Shown one piece after another: positions 37,407 through 47,812 of a stretch of DNA of 64,000 bases. The translations under genes were made by a program, and so were the position numbers. The stretch comes from Bacteroides faecichinchillae JCM 17102 (GTDB taxonomy: Bacteria > Bacteroidota > Bacteroidia > Bacteroidales > Bacteroidaceae), in assembly GCF_000614145.1 (NCBI RefSeq), contig NZ_BAKK01000006.1, positions 62,001 to 126,000 on the forward strand, given 5' to 3'. Each line of letters begins with the position of its first letter. Position 1 is the first letter of the stretch. Under the pieces are notes generated by a model. That model saw only the letters and a program-made list of their open reading frames with translations. It was not told the origin of the DNA and ran no database searches.

Positions 37407-38375
37407 TTAGATAATACTCGTTCGTTTAATAAATTCGATGATTTCCTTGATATAACCGAAAGCCACACCTACTACAGTATCCGCTGCACCATAATAAACA
37501 GCTACCCGTTCACCATCTTGCAAAGCCGCACAAGGGAATACCACATTAGGCACATCTCCCTGAAGTTCATAAGGAGCAGCCGGACCGAGCAAATATTCAC
37601 GAGTTCGGTACAATACTTTCTCCGGATGATCCTTGTCAAGAATAGCAGCACCCATCGAGTAACGGAAACCATTGCAAGTCGTAATCACTCCATGATAGAA
37701 AAGCAACCAACCTTCATCTGTCAGGAAAGGTACCGAACCTGCACCGATTTTAGTACATTGCCATGCACTTTCAGGAAAGGGAGTAACTTTCATCACGCAA
37801 CGATGTTCACCCCAATATTTCATATCCGGACTGAAGCTGATGTAAATATCACCGAATGGTGTATGTCCATTGTCACTGGGACGACTCAACATAGCATACT
37901 TACCATCTATTTTTTGTGGGAAAAGTACACCATTACGATTGAAAGGAAGGAACGCATTCTCACATTGGAAGAACTCCTTGAAATCATAGGTATAAGCAAT
38001 ACCTATAGTCGGACCATGATAACCGTTGCACCAAGTCACCCAGTAACGGTCTTCAATCCATGTCACACGAGGATCGTATTTATATTCAGATTCAATCATC
38101 TCCGTATTACCTGCTTTGAAGCGAATAGGTTCATGGCTAATATCCCAATGAATGCCGTCTTTACTAAATCCTGTGAAAATATTCATCTGGACAGCCTTAT
38201 TATCGCAACGGAATACCCCAGCGAATCCATCTTCAAAAGGGACCACTGCGCTATTAAAGATACTATTGGATGAAGGAATATGATAACGTCCGATAACCGG
38301 ATTCTGTGAATAACGCCACATAACGTCTGTACATCCTGCTGGACGTTCTTCCCAAGGCATTTGAATTTTACTCAT
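37407..38375 (-). CDS. GH130 beta-mannoside phosphorylase
   Basis: 322 residues, no signal peptide, so cytoplasmic. A five-bladed beta-propeller with NPVIGR near the start, [18 protein letters not shown] (general acid Asp region), and GAGSVPFL with the phosphate-binding basic residues nearby. It resembles the mannosyl-1,4-N-acetylglucosamine phosphorylase branch, known from Bacteroides N-glycan use, which makes mannose-1-phosphate and GlcNAc from the N-glycan core disaccharide. Set between a GH92 gene and a transporter gene, it fits that route well. The exact acceptor is inferred. Confidence 0.88.
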   Translation of the reverse strand: MSKIQMPWEERPAGCTDVMWRYSQNPVIGRYHIPSSNSIFNSAVVPFEDGFAGVFRCDNKAVQMNIFTGFSKDGIHWDISHEPIRFKAGNTEMIESEYKYDPRVTWIEDRYWVTWCNGYHGPTIGIAYTYDFKEFFQCENAFLPFNRNGVLFPQKIDGKYAMLSRPSDNGHTPFGDIYISFSPDMKYWGEHRCVMKVTPFPESAWQCTKIGAGSVPFLTDEGWLLFYHGVITTCNGFRYSMGAAILDKDHPEKVLYRTREYLLGPAAPYELQGDVPNVVFPCAALQDGERVAVYYGAADTVVGVAFGYIKEIIEFIKRTSII

Positions 38376-38394
38376 AGTTATATTTTTATATTAG

Positions 38395-39725
38395 TTATTT
38401 TTTAGAGTCATCATGAGTGAATGGAATAAAATATGTAATCAGAAAAGCCGGAATAGTAGCCAGCAACACATAAATAAAGAAATCCCGGTAGCCAAGCAAA
38501 TCACTCAAGTAACCGCTAGCCATTCCCGGTAACATCACTCCCAGATTCATAATCGCCGACGCAAAAGCATAATGAGACATCTGATACTTTCCGGGAGCAA
38601 TCTGCTGCATCATGAACAAGGTCAGTCCGACAAAGCCGAAGCCGTAACCAAAATATTCCATGGTAATACAAGTTCCTACTAAATAAAGATTATCCGGTCG
38701 AACAATAGCCAGAAAAGTATAAGCAATAAACGGAAGATTGAATATGCAACAAAGCGAGAAAAGTGTTTTTTTCAATCCAAACTTAGAAACATAAAAACCT
38801 GCCAGCAAAGAACCAAGCACAAAAGCCGCAGAACCGAATATTCCAACCAATGTACCGATTTCTGTGGTTGTCAGTCCCAACCCACCGACTTCTCTTGACG
38901 AACGAAGAAACAAAGGAGCAACTTTCATGATAAAACCTTCTCCTAACCGATATAAGATAATGAAGAAAATATAGTAAATGATATGTTTTTTAGTGAAGAA
39001 GTTACGTATTACCGCAACCAGTTCTCTGCCAACTTCCGCAACCGTTTTTCTCTCGGCAGAAGAAACCGGGACTTGTGTCGATGGCAACATTTTTATATGA
39101 TAAATCCCCAATAAGACAAGCATTAATGCAATGATCCCATAAATAATCATCCAAGAGTACGAATAAGCTTCCTTGTTCATCTCCAACGGAGCTCCTTCTG
39201 TAGCCCCGAAGTATTCAGATAGCATACCTGCCAAAGCAACCAGCCCTCCATTAGCCACCAATTTGGCAATATTGTAAAAAGCTCCCTGAACTCCAATATA
39301 CTTAGTCTGATCAACTTGGTTTAACTCTGCATGTATACCCCGTCACAAGCCACATCATGCGTTGCTCCGCTAAATGCAATCACAGCCATGGTAGAAATAC
39401 TAATCGCAAAAAAGTAATTAGAAAACAAAGAAAATGCGACCAGTCCAAACAGAAAACCACTTAACATTTCAGTCAGCAGAACAAAGAATTTCTTCGTCCG
39501 GTACATTTCCATAAAAGGACTCCATAGAAATTTCAAAGTCCAAGGAAGTATTAACAGGGAAGTCCAAAACGTAATTTGTGTATCCGAAACTCCTAATTCC
39601 TTATACATATACAAAGAAACCAGATTTACCGCAATGAAAGGAAGCCCCATTGCATAATAAGCAGTAGGTACCCAATAAACAGGATTAGTAGCTTTGTGTT
39701 GAGAAACAGTTTTATTATGTTGCAT
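38395..39725 (-). CDS. MFS sugar transporter (-1 frameshift near 39330)
   Basis: About 443 residues with twelve membrane segments when rejoined. The N-terminal piece (start 39725) ends HDVACDGVYM and then goes out of frame. One missing G (ATGGCAG to ATGCAG) restores AELNQVDQTKYIGVQ and runs straight into the C-terminal piece (VANGGLVALAGMLSEYFG). It is the first gene of the GH130/GH92 operon and would carry the oligosaccharide, probably Man-GlcNAc, into the cytoplasm. The break is probably an assembly error because both flanks are fully conserved in pattern. Confidence 0.8.
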
Positions 39726-39913
39726 AAATCATAGTATATAGATGAAAATATATTTTTATCATACTCATATATAATACAACTAAGATAGTAAAATTACTAA
39801 TACCCATTCCTACTTTTTTTTAAATTTTCTCTTTTACCTGAATATTTTCCGGACTTCTTCTCACATTTTTTATTTTTTCTCCTTGTTCTTTCCGTTAAAA
39901 TTAAAAAGAAACC

Positions 39914-39921
39914 TATCTTTG
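39914..39921 (+). promoter_or_regulatory. -7 element for the addA-like gene
   Basis: TATCTTTG, a perfect match, 40 bp before the start codon at 39962. Confidence 0.55.
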
Positions 39922-39961
39922 TCTGATAAGCTAATGTCAATAACAAAATAATTTCTTTAAA

Positions 39962-42900
39962 ATGAAACATGAGAGTGAGCTCCTAGTATATAAAGCCTCT
40001 GCCGGATCCGGCAAAACCTTTACACTGGCTGTGGAATACATTAAATTATTGATTCTCAATCCACGTGCATACCAACACATTTTGGCTGTTACCTTCACCA
40101 ACAAAGCGACAGCCGAAATGAAAGAGCGCATTCTCAGCCAGCTATATGGCATTCAGACAGGCGACAAAGACTCCGAAGCTTATCTTGAACGTATTGAAGA
40201 AGAGACAGGAAAAACAGAAGAAGAAATACGAATAGCTGCTGGAACAGCTTTAAGCTATATGTTACACGATTATAGCCGTTTCCGCGTAGAAACAATCGAC
40301 TCGTTCTTTCAGTCCGTCATGCGTAATCTGGCACGTGAACTTGAACTTAGCCCGAACCTGAATATCGAACTGAATAATGCCGAAGTATTGAGTGATGCTG
40401 TAGACAGCATGATCGAAAAACTCGGACCTACTTCTCCTGTGCTGGCTTGGCTATTGGACTACATCAACGAACGAATTGCAGACGATAAACGCTGGAATGT
40501 ATCTGACGAAGTGAAAAACTTTGGACGCAATATATTTGACGAAGGTTATATTGAAAAAGGAGGAGGACTTCGCCAACGGCTTCGTACCCCTGACACGATA
40601 AAAGAATATCGAAAACAACTAAAAACTCTGGAAACCGAGATTCTGGAACAGATGAAAGGATTCTATGAACAGTTTGAAGGAGAATTGGATAACCATGCAC
40701 TAACTGCCGATGATCTGAAAAACGGTTCAAGGGGAATCGGAAGTTATTTTCGTAAACTGAATAACGGAATTCTAAGTAACGATATTCGGAATGCGACTGT
40801 AGAAAAATGCCTGGAAGATGCAAAGAACTGGGCAACTAAGACTTCTCCCCGTTATGGAGATATTATTGCTTTGGCCGGCTCGAGTCTGATGCAGATTCTG
40901 GAAGACGCGGAAAAACTCCGTTCAAAGAATAATCTTTTGTTAAATAGTTGCCGCCTTTCCCTGCAACATCTCAATAAAGTACAACTTCTCGCCAATATCG
41001 ACGAAGAAGTACGTCAATTAAATCATGACAACAACCGCTTCCTTTTATCAGATACTAACGCATTACTCCATCAATTAGTAAAAGACGGAGATTCTTCATT
41101 TGTCTTTGAAAAGATAGGAACCAACATCCGTAACGTTATGATCGATGAGTTTCAAGATACCAGCCGGATGCAATGGGGAAATTTCAAACTCCTTTTGCTC
41201 GAAGGTCTGTCTCATGGTGCCAATAGCTTGATTGTAGGAGATGTCAAGCAATCTATCTACCGTTGGAGAAACGGAGATTGGGGAATTCTGAATGGACTGA
41301 ATGATCATATCGAACATTCTAAAGTTCGTGTCAAGACATTGGTAACCAACCGGAGAAGCGAAACAGCCGTCATTCGATTTAATAATCGTATTTTTACAGC
41401 TGCAGTGGACTACTTGAATGATATCTACAAAAAGCAATTGAATAAAGATTGTGAAGATTTACAGAAAGCATACGCAGATGTCGTTCAGGAATCCCCGAAA
41501 GAAGTAGAAAAAGGATATGTGAAAGTCTCATTCCTTGAGCCTGATGAGGAGCATGATTATACAGAACAGACACTTATCAGTCTGGGGGAAGAAGTAAAAA
41601 GGTTGCTTGCCTCTGGCATAAACCTGAATGATATTACTATTCTGGTACGAAAGAATAAAAATATTCCCCGAATCGCCAATTACTTTGACAAAGAGCTACA
41701 TTACAAAATAGTATCAGATGAAGCCTTTCGCTTGGATGCTTCCCTTGCAATTTGTATGATGATAGACGCACTGCGTTATTTATCCAATGAGAATAATCGC
41801 ATTGCACGTGCTCAACTAGCCATCGCATACCAGAATGAAGTTTTGCAAAAAGAGTTAGATATCAATACTCTCTTAATGCATCCTGTAGAAGACTATCTCC
41901 CTCCAATTTACCTTGAAAAGCTTGCCGAACTAAGGTTAATGCCTCTATATGAATTATTAGAAGAACTTTTCAGTATCTTTGAAATGAACCGTATCCAGCA
42001 ACAAGACGCTTATTTATTTGCTTTCTTCGATGCTGTGACCAACTATTTACAAAGCAATTCCTCGGAACTTGACAGCTTTCTTCGTCATTGGAACGAAACA
42101 TTGTGTAGCCAAACAATTCCTAGCGGTGAAGTAGATGGTATCCGTATTTTCTCTATTCACAAATCCAAAGGATTGGAATTCCATACAGTACTCCTTCCAT
42201 TCTGCGACTGGAAACTTGAAAATGAAACAAATAACCAGTTGGTATGGTGTGCCCCTCAGGTAGCTCCATTTAACACACTGGATATACTTCCCATCAACTA
42301 TTCCACCCAAATGGCAGAATCAATTTATGGAAACGATTACTTGCATGAACGATTGCAATTGTGGGTAGACAATCTTAACTTACTATACGTAGCTTTTACT
42401 CGTGCAGGAAAGAATCTGATTATCTGGAGCAAGAAAGGACAAAAAGGTACCATGTCCGAATTGCTTACGAATACATTACCCGTCGTAGCCCTAAAAGAAG
42501 GAATCGAATGGGAAGAAGATTGCTACGAACAAGGAAAGCTTTGTCCTTCTGAAGCGAAGAAAGCTAAAGTTTCCACCAATAAACTTACCCGAAAACCGGA
42601 TAAGTTACCCATTCATATGGAATCCATGCACCACGATATCGAATTCAGACAATCCAACCGTTCTGCTGATTTCATACAAGGAATTGAGGAAGACGAATCC
42701 AGTAACCGTTTCATCAATCGCGGACGTATGCTTCACACGTTATTTTCTGCTATTGAGACAGCGGATGACATTGAACCAGCTATCGAACGGCTTGTATTTG
42801 AGGGGGTAATCAGAGATCAGGATAAAGAAGAAATGACTCGTGAAGTGGCACATAAGGCCTTCTCACTTCCCGAAATACAAGAATGGTATTCTGGGGAATG

Positions 42901-43141
42901 GACACTATTTAACGAATGTGCTATCGTATACAAAGAAAAGGGGATCCTTCAAACCCGTCGTCCGGACCGTGTCATGATGAAAGACGGGCAAGTGGTTGTT
43001 GTCGATTTCAAGTTTGGAAAAGAAAATTCCAAATATAATATGCAGGTAAAAAGCTATATGCAATTACTTGCCCAAATGGGGTATAAAAATATTACCGGTT
43101 ATCTATGGTATGTAGAGGAAGAAAGAATTGTAAAAGTATAA
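39962..43141 (+). CDS. UvrD/AddA-like helicase-nuclease
   Basis: 1059 residues. Superfamily 1 helicase motifs: Walker A ASAGSGKT (about 12-19), FTNKATAEMKER, Walker B VMIDEFQDTS, GDVKQSIYRWRNGD, HKSKGLEF and VAFTRAG. The C-terminal part has a PD-(D/E)XK nuclease core (DRVMMKDGQVVVVDFKFG) about residues 1005-1025. This is the layout of AddA, the motor-nuclease of AddAB, which processes double-strand DNA ends for RecA. A second nuclease of AddB type is encoded two genes downstream (44945). I leave the symbol open because RecB-like proteins share the motifs. Confidence 0.88.
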   Translation: MKHESELLVYKASAGSGKTFTLAVEYIKLLILNPRAYQHILAVTFTNKATAEMKERILSQLYGIQTGDKDSEAYLERIEEETGKTEEEIRIAAGTALSYMLHDYSRFRVETIDSFFQSVMRNLARELELSPNLNIELNNAEVLSDAVDSMIEKLGPTSPVLAWLLDYINERIADDKRWNVSDEVKNFGRNIFDEGYIEKGGGLRQRLRTPDTIKEYRKQLKTLETEILEQMKGFYEQFEGELDNHALTADDLKNGSRGIGSYFRKLNNGILSNDIRNATVEKCLEDAKNWATKTSPRYGDIIALAGSSLMQILEDAEKLRSKNNLLLNSCRLSLQHLNKVQLLANIDEEVRQLNHDNNRFLLSDTNALLHQLVKDGDSSFVFEKIGTNIRNVMIDEFQDTSRMQWGNFKLLLLEGLSHGANSLIVGDVKQSIYRWRNGDWGILNGLNDHIEHSKVRVKTLVTNRRSETAVIRFNNRIFTAAVDYLNDIYKKQLNKDCEDLQKAYADVVQESPKEVEKGYVKVSFLEPDEEHDYTEQTLISLGEEVKRLLASGINLNDITILVRKNKNIPRIANYFDKELHYKIVSDEAFRLDASLAICMMIDALRYLSNENNRIARAQLAIAYQNEVLQKELDINTLLMHPVEDYLPPIYLEKLAELRLMPLYELLEELFSIFEMNRIQQQDAYLFAFFDAVTNYLQSNSSELDSFLRHWNETLCSQTIPSGEVDGIRIFSIHKSKGLEFHTVLLPFCDWKLENETNNQLVWCAPQVAPFNTLDILPINYSTQMAESIYGNDYLHERLQLWVDNLNLLYVAFTRAGKNLIIWSKKGQKGTMSELLTNTLPVVALKEGIEWEEDCYEQGKLCPSEAKKAKVSTNKLTRKPDKLPIHMESMHHDIEFRQSNRSADFIQGIEEDESSNRFINRGRMLHTLFSAIETADDIEPAIERLVFEGVIRDQDKEEMTREVAHKAFSLPEIQEWYSGEWTLFNECAIVYKEKGILQTRRPDRVMMKDGQVVVVDFKFGKENSKYNMQVKSYMQLLAQMGYKNITGYLWYVEEERIVKV

Positions 43142-43150
43142 CAGAAGAAT

Positions 43151-43786
43151 ATGGATAAAGTATATACAATGAAAAAAGTTCCTTTAATAGGAATTGCCCG
43201 TCACAGGCTTACCATTGATGGTGAGGGAGTTACAACTCTCGTCGCATTTCATGGTTGTCCGTTACATTGCAAATACTGCCTGAATCCTACATCCCTGCAT
43301 CCGGATGGTATTTGGAAAAAATATGATTATCTAAAGCTTTATGAAGAGCTACGTCAAGACGAACTTTACTTTCTTGCCAGTGGTGGCGGAGTTACTTTTG
43401 GCGGTGGAGAACCACTATTGCAAAGCGAATTTATTTTTCAATTCCGCCAGCTATGCGGTCCTCAATGGAGAATTACAGTAGAAACATCGCTCAATGTTCC
43501 GTTACAACATCTGGAACTTCTATTACCTGTTATTGATAACTACATTATTGATATTAAAGATATTAATAATGATATCTATCTCCAGTACACTCAAAAAGAA
43601 AATATGACTGTTCTTTCAAATCTTCGTTACTTAATCAAACACGGAAAAGCAGAACAAATCATCGTCCGTACTCCATTCATACCCTCTTATAATACAGATG
43701 AGGATATAGATGCCAGTATCCAACGACTAAAAGAAATGGGAATTATCCATTTTGATCGATTCAAATATAAAACACCTAACAACTAA
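43151..43786 (+). CDS. Radical SAM activating enzyme-like protein
   Basis: 211 residues. The radical SAM cluster motif CPLHCKYC is the CxxxCxxC form, followed by the GGGEP motif (TFGGGEPLLQ) that binds S-adenosylmethionine. It resembles the glycyl-radical-enzyme activases (PflA group) but is shorter, and no glycyl radical enzyme gene is adjacent. It sits 9 bp after the addA-like gene and 7 bp before the TonB-like gene, so it is transcribed with them. A start six codons later (43169) is possible. Its substrate is unknown. Confidence 0.82.
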   Translation: MDKVYTMKKVPLIGIARHRLTIDGEGVTTLVAFHGCPLHCKYCLNPTSLHPDGIWKKYDYLKLYEELRQDELYFLASGGGVTFGGGEPLLQSEFIFQFRQLCGPQWRITVETSLNVPLQHLELLLPVIDNYIIDIKDINNDIYLQYTQKENMTVLSNLRYLIKHGKAEQIIVRTPFIPSYNTDEDIDASIQRLKEMGIIHFDRFKYKTPNN

Positions 43787-43793
43787 TAGAGCC

Positions 43794-44765
43794 ATGAAAA
43801 GAGGAAAGCAAACTTGTAAGATCTTGAAAGAGATTCGCCGACAAATAGCTGAAGCGAATGATATTGAATTTATCACTTCTGAATGTCAGTACCATGGGGA
43901 TTGTCTGGGTAGTTGTCCGAAATGTGAAGCTGAGGTACGTTATCTGGAACAGCAGTTGGAAAGAAAAAGACTGGCAGGTAAAGCAATTACCATTTTAGGA
44001 ATTTCCGCCGGAATGCTTACGATGGTTCCCATACAGGCCGAAGCACAACAGGTAAAAACGACAACAATAGAAAAAAAAACAGATTCCATTAGTGTGGTTG
44101 AAGGAGAAAACGTATTACCCGGAGTCATCGAAACAATGCCCGAATTTCCCGGCGGACAAGCTAAATTACTGGAATATATAAAAACAAATCTTCGTTATCC
44201 CGATCCTGACTGTTGCATATCAGGACATGTGATCGTGCAATTTAAGGTGATGAAAAATGGTAGTATAAATGAAATCAAAGTTGTAAAAGGATTGCATCCA
44301 TTATTTGATCAGGAAGCATTAAGAGTGATCAGTACTATGCCCAAATGGAATCCCGGAAAAATAAAGGATCGTCCGGTAAATACCTTATTTACTGTGCCGG
44401 TTACATTTAAATATGAAAATAATGATTCAACCAAATTACCAAAAACCCACATATTAGAAACTGCAACAAAAGATACCCCAGAAAGTCAGTTCATCACAGT
44501 AAAAGGAAAAGTGGTCTATACTGACGGCACTCCCATAGTAGGAGCAAATATTTATGAATATAAAAATGAGCAGAATAATACTATATCTTATGTGGATGGT
44601 TATTTTCAATTAACGATAGATAGAAGACATGCCTTATTTGTTACATACATAGCCTTCAAGCGACAGGATATTAGATTAAACAAGTATAAATCACCCTATA
44701 TAACAATAGTACTTCATGAAAGTGAACCTGTAATTATGGGTGAAGCCATCATTCAAACAAGATAG
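43794..44765 (+). CDS. TonB-like energy transducer with Cys-rich head and CarboxypepD_reg-like tail
   Basis: 323 residues from the ATG at 43794; 14 further upstream codons overlap the radical SAM gene. Order: a basic head (MKRGKQTCKILKEIRRQI), a four-Cys motif CQYHGDCLGSCPKC (about 30-43), a membrane helix (about 65-82), a TonB C-terminal domain (about 110-205, with MPEFPGGQAKLLEYIKTNLR and VVKGLHPLFDQEALRVI) and a carboxypeptidase-regulatory-like beta domain (about 230-310). The head would be cytoplasmic and could bind zinc or an iron-sulfur cluster. This head occurs on many Bacteroides proteins of unknown role. A damaged second copy follows directly. Confidence 0.78.
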   Translation: MKRGKQTCKILKEIRRQIAEANDIEFITSECQYHGDCLGSCPKCEAEVRYLEQQLERKRLAGKAITILGISAGMLTMVPIQAEAQQVKTTTIEKKTDSISVVEGENVLPGVIETMPEFPGGQAKLLEYIKTNLRYPDPDCCISGHVIVQFKVMKNGSINEIKVVKGLHPLFDQEALRVISTMPKWNPGKIKDRPVNTLFTVPVTFKYENNDSTKLPKTHILETATKDTPESQFITVKGKVVYTDGTPIVGANIYEYKNEQNNTISYVDGYFQLTIDRRHALFVTYIAFKRQDIRLNKYKSPYITIVLHESEPVIMGEAIIQTR

Positions 44766-44767
44766 CC

Positions 44768-44921
44768 ATGAATCGAGGAAAGCAAACTTGTAAGATCTCA
44801 AAAGAGACTTGCTGGTAAATAACTGAAACAAATGATATGAAATAGATCCTCTGGGAAATTAGCAGATGGTACCAAAGTAGCTGTTAAATATACAATTCCA
44901 GTTATGTTCAAATTACAATAA
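44768..44921 (+). pseudogene. Remnant of a second TonB-like gene
   Basis: Starts with an ATG 2 nt after the previous stop and repeats its head (RGKQTCKI, then stop codons, then ITETNDM). It jumps to a TonB C-terminal ending (GKLADGTKVAVKYTIPVMF) that closes with a stop at 44921. The head is close to the neighbour's, but the tail is a different TonB ending, so an older tandem gene has lost its middle by deletion. Confidence 0.75.
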
Positions 44922-44944
44922 AGAATAAATTTTTTAATAATAAT

Positions 44945-47812
44945 ATGCAATCATTTCTCCAACTAGTCGCTCATGACCTGTACTCTAAAATAGGAAACAA
45001 CCTGTCACGTACAGTACTCGTCTTCCCAAATAAACGTGCAAATCTGTTCTTTAACGAATATCTCGCGGATGAATCCGATCATCCCATTTGGTCACCCACC
45101 GCTATGAGTATCAGCGACCTGTTTCAGAAAATGTCCATACAGAAAGTAGGAGACCCGATTCGTCTGGTCTGTGAACTTTATAAAGTATTCCGGGAAGAGA
45201 CACAAAGTCAAGAGACATTGGATGATTTCTATTTCTGGGGAGAATTACTTATAAGTGATTTCGACGATGTAGACAAAAATATGGTGAATGCAGACAAACT
45301 ATTCAGTAATCTGCAAGATCTGAAAAATCTAATGGATGATTACGACTTTCTCGATAAAGAACAGGAAGAAGCTATCAAACAGTTTTTTCAAAACTTCTCC
45401 ATTGAACGACGTACTGAATTGAAGGAAAAGTTTATCTCTCTATGGGATAAACTAGGTACAATCTACCATCATTATCGTAAGAATCTGGCTGAATTAGGCA
45501 TTGCCTACGAAGGTATGCTCTATCGCAATGTCATCGAAGAACTGGACACAGACCGATTAAAATACGATAAATATATATTTGTCGGTTTCAACGTACTAAA
45601 CAAAGTTGAAAAGGAACTTTTTGTCAAACTGAAGAATGTAAACAAAGCAATGTTCTATTGGGATTATGACCTCTTCTATACCCAGCAAATAAAAAAACAT
45701 GAGGCCGGAGAATTCATTAAAAAGAACCTCAAAGACTTCCCAAATGAACTTCCGGAAAGTTATTTCAATTCTATACAACAGCCTAAAAAAATTCGTTATA
45801 TCTCCGCTTCTACCGAAAATGCACAAGCACGTTTCTTGCCTGAATGGATACGCAACACTTTTTCCGGCAATTATGAAGAAAAAGAAAATGCTGTAGTACT
45901 CTGCAACGAAGCCTTACTCCTTCCCGTCCTTCACTCCATCCCGCAAGAAGTGAAAAATGTAAATATCACTATGGGATTTCCCTTGGCACAGACTCCGGTA
46001 TATAGTTTTATCAATGCAGCTATGGAATTACAAACAAACGGTTATCGCTCGGACACCGGACGATTTACCTACGAAGCTGTTTCTGCTATACTTAAACATC
46101 CCTATACCCGCCAGCTCTCGGTACAAGCCGAATCATTGGAATGGGAACTAACAAAAACGAACCGTTTCTATCCATTTCCTTCAGAATTGAAGAAAGATAA
46201 TTTTCTGGCAAACCTTTTCACTCCTCGTAGTGGAATTAAAGATCTTTGCAACTACCTTACTGAATTAATCAACGACATCTCAGTTCTCTATCGTCAGGAA
46301 AACGAATTCAAAGATATTTTCAATCAACTCTACCGGGAGGCACTTTTTCAGAGTTTCACTAAAATAAACCGCATATATAGTTTGATAGAAAGTGGTGAAC
46401 TGGAAGTGCGCACAGATACTCTAAAACATTTGATAACGAAAGTTCTGACCGCATCTAATATTCCTTTTCATGGAGAACCTGCTATCGGAATGCAAGTCAT
46501 GGGAGTATTGGAAACACGTAATCTGGATTTTCGCAACCTTGTCATGTTATCACTTAACGAAGGACAATTACCCAAATCCGGAGGCGAATCCTCTTTCATT
46601 CCCTATAATCTGCGAAAAGCTTTTGGAATGACCACCATTGAACATAAAAATGCAGTATATGCATACTATTTCTACCGTCTCATTCAACGGGCAGAAAATA
46701 TCACTTTACTATACAATACTTCCTCCAACGGTCTGAACCGTGGAGAATGGTCACGTTTCATGCTACAATTTCTGGTAGAAGGACCTCACGAGATTACTAT
46801 GGAATATTTAGAAGCGGGGCAATCTCCACAAAATATAACAGATATTCAAATAAAAAAGACTCCTGAGGTATTGGCACGCCTACATCACACTTATGACAGT
46901 TCCAACCCTCGTTCACTGATCTTATCTCCATCGGCTCTCAATGCTTACCTCGATTGCCGCCTGAAATTCTATTATCGCTATGTAGCACGATTGAAAGCTC
47001 CCGAAGAAGTTAGTGCCGATATTGACTCTGCTCTATTCGGAACTATTTTTCATCGTTCTGCTCAACTTGCCTATACAGATCTGATAGCTAACGGCCAAAC
47101 TGTACAAAAAGACGATTTGGAAAAATTATTGCGCAACGATGTGAAATTACAGGACTACGTAGATCGTGCTTTCAAGGAAAAACTCTTCAAAGTTCCTATA
47201 GATGAGAAACCCGAATACAATGGAGTGCAGCTTATCAACTCTAAAGTGATAATTTCTTATCTAAAACAATTACTAAGAAATGACCTTCAATATGCTCCGT
47301 TCGAAATGATAGCAATGGAAAGCGATGTTGAAGAAAAAATAAAAATCCAAACAACACAAGGTCCATTAACTATCCGCCTCGGAGGAACAATAGACCGTAT
47401 AGACTCTAAAGAAGATACTTTACGTATTGTAGACTACAAAACTGGTGGAAGCCCTAAAACTCCCGCTAATATCGAACAACTGTTTACACCGGCAGAAACA
47501 CGTCCTAACTATATCTTCCAAACTTTTTTATACGCATCCATAATGAGCCGTCAGCAATCACTGAAAGTAGCCCCTGCACTACTTTATATCCATCGGGCTG
47601 CTTCTGAAAGCTACTCTCCTGTTATAGAAATGGGAGAACCTCGAAAAACAAAAATACCTGTCAATAATTTCGCTTTTTTCGAAGATGAGTTTCAAGAACA
47701 TCTAAAAGCATTATTGGAAGAAATCTATGATGAAAAGGAATCTTTTACGCAAACAGAAGACGCAAAAAAATGTAATTTCTGCGATTTTAAATCAATCTGC
47801 AAGAGAGGATAA
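44945..47812 (+). CDS. AddB-like PD-(D/E)XK nuclease
   Basis: 955 residues. An inactive helicase-like N-terminal region precedes the nuclease domain at about 660-955, which has GGTIDRIDSKEDTLRIVDYK as its catalytic core. A four-Cys iron-sulfur set of AddB type is visible: one Cys in YLDCRLKFYYRY and three in CNFCDFKSIC at the very end. AddB pairs with AddA to resect broken ends and these clusters hold the nuclease together. It lies 180 bp after the TonB-like gene and downstream of the addA-like gene on the same strand, so one repair operon is likely. Confidence 0.87.
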   Translation: MQSFLQLVAHDLYSKIGNNLSRTVLVFPNKRANLFFNEYLADESDHPIWSPTAMSISDLFQKMSIQKVGDPIRLVCELYKVFREETQSQETLDDFYFWGELLISDFDDVDKNMVNADKLFSNLQDLKNLMDDYDFLDKEQEEAIKQFFQNFSIERRTELKEKFISLWDKLGTIYHHYRKNLAELGIAYEGMLYRNVIEELDTDRLKYDKYIFVGFNVLNKVEKELFVKLKNVNKAMFYWDYDLFYTQQIKKHEAGEFIKKNLKDFPNELPESYFNSIQQPKKIRYISASTENAQARFLPEWIRNTFSGNYEEKENAVVLCNEALLLPVLHSIPQEVKNVNITMGFPLAQTPVYSFINAAMELQTNGYRSDTGRFTYEAVSAILKHPYTRQLSVQAESLEWELTKTNRFYPFPSELKKDNFLANLFTPRSGIKDLCNYLTELINDISVLYRQENEFKDIFNQLYREALFQSFTKINRIYSLIESGELEVRTDTLKHLITKVLTASNIPFHGEPAIGMQVMGVLETRNLDFRNLVMLSLNEGQLPKSGGESSFIPYNLRKAFGMTTIEHKNAVYAYYFYRLIQRAENITLLYNTSSNGLNRGEWSRFMLQFLVEGPHEITMEYLEAGQSPQNITDIQIKKTPEVLARLHHTYDSSNPRSLILSPSALNAYLDCRLKFYYRYVARLKAPEEVSADIDSALFGTIFHRSAQLAYTDLIANGQTVQKDDLEKLLRNDVKLQDYVDRAFKEKLFKVPIDEKPEYNGVQLINSKVIISYLKQLLRNDLQYAPFEMIAMESDVEEKIKIQTTQGPLTIRLGGTIDRIDSKEDTLRIVDYKTGGSPKTPANIEQLFTPAETRPNYIFQTFLYASIMSRQQSLKVAPALLYIHRAASESYSPVIEMGEPRKTKIPVNNFAFFEDEFQEHLKALLEEIYDEKESFTQTEDAKKCNFCDFKSICKRG

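Noticed and set aside
35661..38273. Long plus-strand frames over the GH92 and GH130 genes, one of 298 codons
   Set aside because: Composition is that of reverse-complemented Bacteroides coding DNA, and the minus strand carries complete glycoside hydrolases.
43151..44765. The activase and TonB-like gene as part of a defence island around addAB
   Set aside because: No nuclease, toxin or restriction gene other than AddA/AddB is present; AddAB is ordinary DNA repair.
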